DNA of 64,000 nt, taken from the NCBI GenBank assembly GCA_002352545.1, contig DEIO01000015.1:1-64000 (forward strand). Direction: 5' to 3'. Below the pieces are notes generated by a model. The model searched no databases. It saw nothing but the letters and a program-made list of their open reading frames with translations, and was not told the origin of the DNA. Positions 52,852 to 59,506 of the stretch are shown here, piece after piece (positions within the stretch are counted from its first letter, which is position 1; every line of letters starts with the position of its first letter). This stretch comes from Patescibacteria group bacterium UBA2772 (GTDB taxonomy: Bacteria > Patescibacteriota > Minisyncoccia > Moranbacterales > DUUL01). The translations under genes were made by a program, and so were the position numbers.

Positions 52852-53334
52852 TTATGTAGTGGCACGTTTTTTTAAACGAGCCTCTAAATGAGAGAGATCT
52901 TCCAGGTTTGTATCAATTTTTTTCTTGATAGCCTCATTTTTTTCTACCCATGTGGTCATCTTTTTCTGAATCTCAGATTCTTCTCTCCTTAGTTCTTCAA
53001 GAAGAAAGTTTTTTCTGTTGATTGTACTCAACAGCTCGTCTTTTCTGATCATGAGACCATCGGAAGCTGAGATTAAAAGGGAAGAACCGTCTAAAGGGTT
53101 GAATTTAACAATATCTTCCCAGGCCCCCTCTCTTTCGTCGGTAACTTTGTGTCGAACTTGTACGACGCATGAGATGAAAGTGCCGGTGGTAATCTCTACT
53201 TGATATACATCATTGCTATCGGTTTTGTCGAGTGAGAAATCTCCCTCTGGTTTTTCGATTACGAAAAAAGAGCCATATCCACTGTCCGTGAGGGTTCTTT
53301 TGATTGGGAAAAAGTTATTTTTTTCTTCTGTCAT
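52852..53334 (-). CDS. hypothetical protein with C-terminal coiled coil
   Basis: A 160-residue protein with no signal peptide. Residues 1-95 look like a beta-rich domain (GYGSFFVIEKPEGDFSLDKT, VYQVEITTGTFISCVVQVRH); residues 100-155 form a coiled coil. The frame is open to 53391, but the strong promoter at 53362-53391 would start transcription near 53355, so the true start is ATG 53334, which has GGCAGG ahead of it. It has its own promoter and terminator, a single-gene unit facing the ribosomal operon. Its GC content looks higher than that of neighbouring genes. Function unknown. Confidence 0.65.
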   Translation of the reverse strand: MTEEKNNFFPIKRTLTDSGYGSFFVIEKPEGDFSLDKTDSNDVYQVEITTGTFISCVVQVRHKVTDEREGAWEDIVKFNPLDGSSLLISASDGLMIRKDELLSTINRKNFLLEELRREESEIQKKMTTWVEKNEAIKKKIDTNLEDLSHLEARLKKRATT

Positions 53335-53361
53335 TTTTACCTGCCTTTTGCTGAGTGTAAA

Positions 53362-53391
53362 ATTATAAGTACTTGTATAAAAATTAGTCAA
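53362..53391 (-). promoter_or_regulatory. strong minus-strand promoter with overlapping inverted repeat
   Basis: On minus, TTGACT (53391-53386), an 18-base spacer and TATAAT (53367-53362). The -35 box lies inside TTAGTCA-ACTAA-TGACTAA (53384-53402), a perfect inverted repeat that could be an operator. It fixes the start of the gene at 53334. Confidence 0.75.
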
Positions 53392-53503
53392 CTAATGACT
53401 AATTGTGTAAGTATAATGCATCTATCTATTTTTGTCAATGTTAGGGTACCGCTATAGATACTTTAAATTTAATTTTTGATTACAAGGAGAGGCATCTTCT
53501 TTC

Positions 53504-53532
53504 TTGACACTTCTATTAATATTAGGTACAAT
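53504..53532 (+). promoter_or_regulatory. near-consensus promoter of the ribosomal protein operon
   Basis: TTGACA at 53504-53509, a 17-base spacer and TACAAT at 53527-53532. The start near 53539 gives a leader of about 150 bases before infA, long enough for autoregulatory structure. A second TATAAT stands at 53412-53417. Confidence 0.8.
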
Positions 53533-53691
53533 CAGAACTAGTAAATTTTTTTAGTTACAATTTGATAGCTTTTGAGAACCGAAAGCGCATAAAGAAGGTG
53601 AAAGAGAATGATTTCAAGACTTTGGATAGAGACGAAAAGAACCTTCGTTTTTTTGGTTGCTCAAAATTTAATAAGTTAAACGGCAGAATAT

Positions 53692-53904
53692 ATGGCAAAA
53701 GAGATAATCAAACTCGAAGGGGAAGTTGTCGAGTTGCTTCCAAGTACAATGTTCCGAGTGAGGCTCGAGAATGATCATGTCATTTTGGCTCATATTTCTG
53801 GGAAAATGAGGATTCATTTCATTAAATTGATGCCTGGAGATCGGGTTGAAATTGAAATGAGCCCGTATGATCTAACAAAAGGCAGAATTACAAGACGCCT
53901 TTAA
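53692..53904 (+). CDS. infA: translation initiation factor IF-1
   Basis: A 70-residue OB-fold factor that binds the ribosomal A site during initiation. KEIIKLEGEVVELLPSTMFR and HISGKMRIHFIKLMPGDRVE are the family core, and GRITRRL ends it. Its length is standard. It is the first gene of the spc-alpha type operon here, followed by rpmJ after 47 bases. The start is the ATG of MAKEIIK; no strong Shine-Dalgarno sequence is present. Confidence 0.97.
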   Translation: MAKEIIKLEGEVVELLPSTMFRVRLENDHVILAHISGKMRIHFIKLMPGDRVEIEMSPYDLTKGRITRRL

Positions 53905-53951
53905 TGGGGGATGGTCAATAAGATAAGCGAAATTATAATTTATCGAAAAAG

Positions 53952-54065
53952 ATGAAAGTTCAAGCTTCAGTGAAAAAAAGATGTGACAAATGTAAAATCG
54001 TTAGAAGAAAGGGGAAAGTCTATGTTATTTGTGAAATCAAGAAACATAAGCAAAGACAAGGGTAA
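53952..54065 (+). CDS. rpmJ: 50S ribosomal protein L36
   Basis: A 37-residue L36: MKVQASVKKRCDKCKIVRRK, then GKVYVICEIKKHKQRQG. The zinc ligands Cys11, Cys14, Cys27 and His32 are present. It lies between infA and rpsM as in most bacteria. No Shine-Dalgarno sequence; GATGAAAG surrounds the start. Confidence 0.95.
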   Translation: MKVQASVKKRCDKCKIVRRKGKVYVICEIKKHKQRQG

Positions 54066-54098
54066 TTTTAATAAATCATTTAAATTCTAAATAAAAGT

Positions 54099-54488
54099 AT
54101 GGTAGTAAGAATTGCTGGTGTAAATATCCCAGATGAAAAAAGAGCAGAGATTGCTTTAACATACATCTATGGAATTGGAAAGACTAGGTCTAATCAAATT
54201 TTGGAAAAAATTGGTATTGATAAAGATACTAGAGCTAACAAAATTTCAGCTGATGATTTAAATAAATTGAGAGCAGAAATTGAAAGCAATTACACTTTAG
54301 AAGGGGAGCTGAAAAGACAAGTAATGATGAATGTGAAAAGATTGAAGGAAGTTGGTGCTTATAGAGGTTCTAGACATTCAAAAGGTCTTCCAGTAAGAGG
54401 ACAAAGAACAAAGACTAATAACCGGACTGTTCGAGGAAACAAGAGAACAACCATGGGAAGTGGTCGAAGATCAGTTGAGAAGAAATAG
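54099..54488 (+). CDS. rpsM: 30S ribosomal protein S13
   Basis: A 129-residue S13 of the small-subunit head, contacting P-site tRNA and the B1 bridges. VVRIAGVNIPDEKRAEIALT and YGIGKTRSNQILEKIGID are the N-terminal H2TH-like part, and RHSKGLPVRGQRTKTNNRTV is the conserved RNA-binding tail. The length is normal. The leader before ATG is AT-rich without Shine-Dalgarno sequence. Position between rpmJ and rpsK is canonical. Confidence 0.97.
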   Translation: MVVRIAGVNIPDEKRAEIALTYIYGIGKTRSNQILEKIGIDKDTRANKISADDLNKLRAEIESNYTLEGELKRQVMMNVKRLKEVGAYRGSRHSKGLPVRGQRTKTNNRTVRGNKRTTMGSGRRSVEKK

Positions 54489-54526
54489 TTTTCATAATAT
54501 TAATTGAATTTTAAATAAAGTTTATT

Positions 54527-55108
54527 ATGGCCGAAGAGAAGGACACAAAAACTACTCAGAGTGATGATCAGAAAGAGGTTTCAAAAAAGGAAGCCGTTAC
54601 TGAGGAAAAAACAGTTGTTAAGACTGAATCTACTGAGGAAAAGAAAGCTTTATCTAAAGAAGATAAAGCTGATACAAAGGAAATCAAGGAGAAAAAGTCT
54701 GAAGAAGAGGCAGCTAAAACTCCTATTGTTCCAGTAAAAAAGAAAAAGAAGTTAAGAAGGCAAATCCAAAGAGGCCGAGCTTATATCAGATCTTCATACA
54801 ACAACACAGTTGTTTCGTTGACTGATTTGCATGGAAATCTTTTGGCTTGGTCATCTTCAGGGCTACTTGGTTTTAGGGGTGCTAAGAAAGCTACAACATA
54901 TGCTGCTACTCAGGTTGCTGCTGATGTTGATGAAAAAGTTCAGAAATATGGTCTTCGAGATATTGAAGTTTATATTAAAGGAGTTGGGTCTGGTCGTGAA
55001 GCTGCTCTTAGAGCTCTTGCTCAAAAGGGATACGGGATCACAAAGATCAAGGACATGACACCAATTCCACACAATGGTTGTCGACCTAAGAAACCAAGAC
55101 GAGTTTAA
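54527..55108 (+). CDS. rpsK: 30S ribosomal protein S11 with long charged N-terminal extension
   Basis: A 193-residue S11; the family core is about 120 residues and starts near residue 74 (RRQIQRGRAYIRSSYNNTVV), containing DLHGNLLAWSSSGLLGFRGA and ending HNGCRPKKPRRV. The first 70 residues are low-complexity, rich in E, K and T, with no counterpart in typical S11. The extension is in frame from the only suitable ATG after rpsM and ends in a KKKKK stretch, so it may add RNA contacts or be flexible. Ribosomal identity is certain; the role of the extension is unknown. Confidence 0.96.
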   Translation: MAEEKDTKTTQSDDQKEVSKKEAVTEEKTVVKTESTEEKKALSKEDKADTKEIKEKKSEEEAAKTPIVPVKKKKKLRRQIQRGRAYIRSSYNNTVVSLTDLHGNLLAWSSSGLLGFRGAKKATTYAATQVAADVDEKVQKYGLRDIEVYIKGVGSGREAALRALAQKGYGITKIKDMTPIPHNGCRPKKPRRV

Positions 55109-55144
55109 TCGAATTTAAAGAATTATTAAAGATTTTAAATAGCT

Positions 55145-55786
55145 ATGGCAAATCAAGTAAAGTCGAAATGTAAGTTGTGCCGAAGAGCCGGAGAGAAACT
55201 TTTCCTAAAAGGGGATCGCTGTATTTCTCCTAAATGTGCTATGGTACGAAAACCTTATATCCCTGGAGTTCATGGAAATGCTGGAGGAAGAAAGGGACGC
55301 GGATTATCTGATTTCGGAAAACAATTAGCTGAAAAGCAAAAGTTGAAGAGATTATATAGAGTAACTGAAAAACAATTTAAAAAGCACTTAAAAGAAGCAG
55401 AATTGCAAACTGGTGTTGTCGGTGAAAATCTAGTGATACGTTTGGAATCAAGATTTGATAACATTATTTATCGTCTTGGAATTGCTGTTTCAAGAGCTCA
55501 AGCTAGACAATTAGTTAGTCACAGCATGTTTACTGTAAATGGAAAGGTTTTGAATATTCCATCAGCAATTTTGAAAGTTGGCGATGAAATAGTATTGAAG
55601 CCACATAAAAAGGAAAAAGTTTTTTTTAAAGATTTGCAAGCAATTCTAAAGAAAAAGCAGAATGTTGCCCCTTGGCTCTCTTTTGATGCGAGCAATATGA
55701 GTGCCAAAGTACTAGCTGCTCCAAATAAAGATGATTTAGGAACAGGAGTAAACGTTTCTTTGGTGATTGAATTTTATTCTCGATAA
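55145..55786 (+). CDS. rpsD: 30S ribosomal protein S4 (zinc-binding form)
   Basis: A 213-residue S4, an early-assembly protein at the small-subunit body. Cys9, Cys12, Cys26 and Cys31 form the zinc site of C+ type S4, followed by the conserved GRKGRGLSDFGKQLAEKQKL. The S4 RNA-binding domain at about 95-160 has RLESRFDNIIYRLG and ARQLVSHSMFTVNGKVLNIP. In many bacteria S4 represses this operon through the leader; no such structure was established here. Normal position between rpsK and rpoA. Confidence 0.97.
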   Translation: MANQVKSKCKLCRRAGEKLFLKGDRCISPKCAMVRKPYIPGVHGNAGGRKGRGLSDFGKQLAEKQKLKRLYRVTEKQFKKHLKEAELQTGVVGENLVIRLESRFDNIIYRLGIAVSRAQARQLVSHSMFTVNGKVLNIPSAILKVGDEIVLKPHKKEKVFFKDLQAILKKKQNVAPWLSFDASNMSAKVLAAPNKDDLGTGVNVSLVIEFYSR

Positions 55787-55833
55787 TAGTTTCAATTATC
55801 AAATACAAAATAACTATTAAATAAGTTAAATCA

Positions 55834-56799
55834 ATGTTTTCAGTATCATTACCACAAGCACCGCTCCACGAAGATTTAGGTGAAAACACTGGTAAATTCG
55901 TTGTTAAGGGATGTTATCCTGGTTTTGGAACAACTTTAGGAAACTCCTTAAGAAGAGTATTACTTTCTTCTTTACCAGGTAATGCAGCGGTTTCAGTTAA
56001 AATTAAAGGTATCACTCATGAATTTGCAACCGTTGACGGTGTAATGGAAGATGCAGTTCAAATTATTTTAAATCTCAAAAAAGTTAGATTCAAACTTCAC
56101 GGAGTTGAAGAAGCTACTATTTTTCTTTCTGTTAAAGGAGAAAAAGAGATTGTTGCTTCTGATTTTAAAACAACTTCAGAAATTGAAGTTGTAAATAAAG
56201 ATCAAGCCATTGCTACCACAACTTCCCCTTCAGCTGAGCTTGAATTGGAGGTTAAGGTTCAAAGAGGTTTAGGATATGTACCAGTAGAACAACAAGAGAG
56301 AGAAGAAAAGGAAATTGGTTCTATCGCTATAGATGCAGTGTATACACCAATTAGAAGAGTTAATTTCGTAGTAGACAACATACGTGTTGGAAAACGAACT
56401 GATTTTGACAAAATTACATTGGAAATCATAACAGATGGTTCAATTACTCCGGAAGAGGCATATGCTCAAGCAGCTGAAATTCTTCTAGAACAAGTTACTT
56501 CAATTGCTCAAATAGGAGAGGAAGAAGTTGAAGAGGTTGTAGTTGAGGAAGTTGTAGAGGAGAAAGAAGTAAAGAAAGAGGGGAAGAAGAAAAAAGCAGA
56601 ACCTGAGAATACTTCTATTACAGAGATCGGAATTTCAACTAGAACTATGAATGTTTTAGAAGCAGCTGAATTTTCAACAGTCGGACAAGTTGCTGAAAAG
56701 ACAGAGGAAGAAATTTTAGAACTTGAAGGAATGGGAGATAAGGGGATTAAGGAGATTAAAAAAGCTATTGGAACTTTAGGAATAACTCTAAAGTCCTAA
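55834..56799 (+). CDS. rpoA: RNA polymerase alpha subunit
   Basis: A 321-residue alpha subunit. The N-terminal assembly domain has the dimerisation motif GNSLRRVLLSSLPGNAAVSV and VDGVMEDAVQIILNLKKVR, and GSIAIDAVYTPIRRVNF near residues 165-182. A linker of about 30 residues, made of V, E and K repeats (EEVVVEEVVEEKEVKKEGKK), joins it to the C-terminal domain that contacts UP elements and regulators: IGISTRTMNVLEAAEF and ELEGMGDKGIKEIKKAI. The charged linker is longer than usual but the domains are intact. Confidence 0.97.
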   Translation: MFSVSLPQAPLHEDLGENTGKFVVKGCYPGFGTTLGNSLRRVLLSSLPGNAAVSVKIKGITHEFATVDGVMEDAVQIILNLKKVRFKLHGVEEATIFLSVKGEKEIVASDFKTTSEIEVVNKDQAIATTTSPSAELELEVKVQRGLGYVPVEQQEREEKEIGSIAIDAVYTPIRRVNFVVDNIRVGKRTDFDKITLEIITDGSITPEEAYAQAAEILLEQVTSIAQIGEEEVEEVVVEEVVEEKEVKKEGKKKKAEPENTSITEIGISTRTMNVLEAAEFSTVGQVAEKTEEEILELEGMGDKGIKEIKKAIGTLGITLKS

Positions 56800-56828
56800 A
56801 GAATAATTTAGAATAAGACTAGACATCA

Positions 56829-57323
56829 ATGAATAAGCGAAAGAAAGGAAGAACATTATCTAGGTCAAAATCTCAAAGAGAAGCACTACTCAGAACTCTT
56901 TTAGTTAGTTTGACCAAGTACAGGAAGATTGAAACTTCTTTGGCGAAAGCTAAGGAACTTCGATCTTTTGCTGAAAGGATGATTACAAAGGCCAAAAGAT
57001 CTTCAGAAAGTGAAGGTAAAAAAATGGCAATGATTCGAGAGCTCAAAAAAGATCTTCCAATTGAAACAGTGAAAGAACTTTTGAGATTTGCAGAGCAATT
57101 TGCAAAAAGAGAAGGTGGTTACCTTCGAATCATCAAGAAAGTGCACAGAAGAAGCGATGCTTCTGAAAGAGCAATTATTGAATGGGTTGAAGAATTCAAA
57201 GAGAAAGAGGAAGAGCCAAAGAAAGTAGAGAAGAAGGATGAGAAAAAAACTTCAGCTAAAAAAGTAGAAAAGAAGGTCGAGAAAGCTGATGATAAGAAAG
57301 ATAAAAAGCAATCAGACAAATAA
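56829..57323 (+). CDS. rplQ: 50S ribosomal protein L17 with C-terminal extension
   Basis: A 164-residue L17. The core (1-118) reads MNKRKKGRTLSRSKSQREAL, then ETSLAKAKELRSFAERMITK, and RSDASERAIIEW. The following 45 residues are almost wholly K and E with few others (KEEEPKKVEKKDEKKTSAKK), a disordered extension not found in the standard protein. It follows rpoA after 29 bases. Confidence 0.95.
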   Translation: MNKRKKGRTLSRSKSQREALLRTLLVSLTKYRKIETSLAKAKELRSFAERMITKAKRSSESEGKKMAMIRELKKDLPIETVKELLRFAEQFAKREGGYLRIIKKVHRRSDASERAIIEWVEEFKEKEEEPKKVEKKDEKKTSAKKVEKKVEKADDKKDKKQSDK

Positions 57324-57348
57324 TATTGTTTGATAAGAAGAATATATT

Positions 57349-57750
57349 ATGAAACAAGGAAAACCAGAATACAAGCTATTTGATGCTAAAGGACAGATTC
57401 TTGGAAGATTTGCTGTTGATATTGCTAAATATCTTTCCGGAAAAACTGCAAGAGATTTTACACCAAATATTGGTGGAAAAGATTGGGCAATCGTTATAAA
57501 TGCTGACAAAGTAAGGTTGAGCGCAGATAAAGCAAAGAAAAAAATCTATTACCACCATACAGGATTTCCAGGTGGAATTAAGTCAGCTACTTTTGAAGAA
57601 ATGATGGCAAAGGATTCAACAAAAGTAATTGAAAAGGCTGTAAAAGGAATGATGTCAAAAAATAAACTTTCAATAGCTGCTTTAAAGAGATTGAGGATTT
57701 CTAAAGATGGGGATCACTCTTATGCTAAACAGCTTGAGAAATCAGAGTAA
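57349..57750 (+). CDS. rplM: 50S ribosomal protein L13
   Basis: A 133-residue L13. YKLFDAKGQILGRFAVDIAK and DFTPNIGGKDWAIVINADKV, then KKKIYYHHTGFPGGIKSATF, are typical family segments; the protein is slightly short at its C-terminus. An early assembly protein of the large subunit. It is followed by rpsI after 19 bases, the standard rplM-rpsI pair. Confidence 0.96.
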   Translation: MKQGKPEYKLFDAKGQILGRFAVDIAKYLSGKTARDFTPNIGGKDWAIVINADKVRLSADKAKKKIYYHHTGFPGGIKSATFEEMMAKDSTKVIEKAVKGMMSKNKLSIAALKRLRISKDGDHSYAKQLEKSE

Positions 57751-57769
57751 AAAATAATTTAGAATATCT

Positions 57770-58177
57770 ATGGCAAAAAAAGCAGATCAATATTACGAAG
57801 GAATCGGTAGACGAAAGTCAGCTGTAGCAAGAGTTCGAATTGTTGAAAGCACAAAAGGAAATGAAATTCTTGTGAATACTAAAAAGAATGATGAATTTTT
57901 TGATACAGAGGAACTTCGAGCTACTGTTAAAGCTCCTATGACTGCAACAGGAACAGAAAAGAAATTTTCAGTTTCAGTTTCAGTAAAAGGCGGAGGAATT
58001 AGAGGTCAAGCAGAAGCTATTCAATTAGGTCTTTCTAGAGCATTAGTAAAGTTTGATGAGGACTTTCAGAAAATTCTTAGAGACTTGGATTACCTTAAGA
58101 GAGATCCAAGAAGAAAAGAAAGAAAGAAACCAGGGCTTAAAAAGGCTAGAAAATCTCCACAATGGAGTAAACGATAG
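57770..58177 (+). CDS. rpsI: 30S ribosomal protein S9
   Basis: A 135-residue S9. YYEGIGRRKSAVARVRI and VKGGGIRGQAEAIQLGLSRA are the family core, and the basic tail ends in KARKSPQWSKR, reaching the P-site tRNA with its final Lys-Arg as in all S9. It is the last gene of the operon. The 3' end of the gene is partly repeated 113 bases downstream. Confidence 0.97.
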   Translation: MAKKADQYYEGIGRRKSAVARVRIVESTKGNEILVNTKKNDEFFDTEELRATVKAPMTATGTEKKFSVSVSVKGGGIRGQAEAIQLGLSRALVKFDEDFQKILRDLDYLKRDPRRKERKKPGLKKARKSPQWSKR

Positions 58178-58302
58178 TTTGATACATTGTGGCTAAAGGG
58201 GTGTTGGGGTAAGATATTCCCCGTGGCGGAAATATTAAAACCAAGGGGTTTTAAAGAGCGAAGCGACACACAATCGGAGCAAACGATAGTTTGACATATT
58301 GT
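58160..58302 (+). repeat. direct repeat of the rpsI 3' end
   Basis: Bases 58160-58192 (covering the rpsI stop) recur imperfectly at 58271-58302, including AAACGATAGTTTGA. Between them lies a GC-richer stretch with a hairpin TAAAACC-AAGG-GGTTTTA. It suggests an inserted or duplicated segment after the operon. Confidence 0.65.
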
Positions 58303-58340
58303 TGAAAAGTCAAAATCTTTCGATAAAAACATTGATGATA

Positions 58341-58367
58341 AAAACTGCCCTTGTGGCAGTTTTTATG
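58341..58367 (+). terminator. terminator of the ribosomal protein operon
   Basis: AAAACTGCC at 58341-58349, loop CTTGT, GGCAGTTTT at 58355-58363, ending in a T-run. Confidence 0.9.
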
Positions 58368-58429
58368 TTTGCCAAAAAGTCTTTAGAATAGTAAGATAAG
58401 GTAAAATCAAATAATATTATTAAACTGGT

Positions 58430-59506
58430 TTGAACAAATTGAAAAAGAATAAATTGTATATATGTTTGATGCTAACTGTAGTTTTTACAGTTGCTTTTTT
58501 GTTTATGCATTATAAAGGAGGTAGAGGTATTAATAGAACTTTAAAAGAAGAACAACCTACAATTGAGAAGGTCGTAGAGAATGAGTTGTCTGATTTGAAG
58601 ATAGGGTATATAACTGATGCGCATTGTTATGGAAAGTGGAAAAAAGATGGAAATTGGCAAACGAACTGGCGTTGTACCAAGCCAATGGAAAAATTTGTAA
58701 CTCAAATGAATAGCGAATTTAATCCAGATATTGTCATGGATGGAGGTGATTTATCTGATGGGAGAGATAATGAAACTTTAAAAGTTCTTGGGATAGCAAG
58801 AGAAATGATGAGTAAGCTTGATGCACCCGCTTATCATGTGGTTGGTAATCATGAAGCTAGGGATCTTGAGAAAAAAGAATGGCTTGAGTTAATGGGATAC
58901 AAAAAAACATATTATGCATTTGATGTAAAAAATTATAAGATTATAGTTTTAGACGGAAACTTTGCTCCTACTAATAGATCTTCTAAAGACATCAGTTCCC
59001 TAGAAGATATAAATCCAGAGGTCGATGACTTTTACCCAGGGGTTGTAACTACAGAGCAGATTAATTGGTTAGAAAAAACTCTTTTGGAAGCTAAAAATAA
59101 AGATACAATTGTTTTTATTCATCAACCAGTTGTAGAAAGAACTTTAATAAAGGATAGAGATAGTTTGCTTTCTAATGGTGGTGTTTTGAGGAAAATATTT
59201 GCTAAAAATAATGTCTTAGCTGTTTTTTCAGGTCATATTGAAGAAACTTGTTTTATTCAGGAGGACGGGGTAACCTATTATACTTTACCTGGGTTCCATA
59301 AAGGAAATAAATACATTGAAGATGCTAAAGATAAACCTGTTTTTTTTGAGCTTACTATCGAAAGAGGTGTTTTGGAAGTAAAAGCTTATAAGAGCAGTGA
59401 TAGGGGTGATAATTTCGAAAGTTTTGTTGTGAATTCAGAAACAACGTTGTGCAATAATAAAGGTATAGAAGAATTAAAGCAAAAAATTGAAAAGGGTGAG
59501 AAATAA
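58430..59506 (+). CDS. membrane-anchored metallophosphoesterase
   Basis: A 358-residue protein with one N-terminal membrane segment (about 8-26), so the enzyme lies outside. The calcineurin-like set is complete: DAHCYG after IGYIT, DGGDLSDG, VGNHEARD, FIHQPV and SGHIEE. These bind two metal ions and hydrolyse phosphoester bonds; the substrate is unknown, but phosphorylated surface glycans or lipids would fit. The start is TTG 58430; no better ATG leaves the anchor whole. It overlaps the next gene, a degenerate relative, suggesting they work together. Confidence 0.85.
   Translation: MNKLKKNKLYICLMLTVVFTVAFLFMHYKGGRGINRTLKEEQPTIEKVVENELSDLKIGYITDAHCYGKWKKDGNWQTNWRCTKPMEKFVTQMNSEFNPDIVMDGGDLSDGRDNETLKVLGIAREMMSKLDAPAYHVVGNHEARDLEKKEWLELMGYKKTYYAFDVKNYKIIVLDGNFAPTNRSSKDISSLEDINPEVDDFYPGVVTTEQINWLEKTLLEAKNKDTIVFIHQPVVERTLIKDRDSLLSNGGVLRKIFAKNNVLAVFSGHIEETCFIQEDGVTYYTLPGFHKGNKYIEDAKDKPVFFELTIERGVLEVKAYKSSDRGDNFESFVVNSETTLCNNKGIEELKQKIEKGEK

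Noticed and set aside
53562..53774. 70-codon frame overlapping the start of infA
   Set aside because: It overlaps infA out of frame, has no recognisable pattern and lies in the operon leader.
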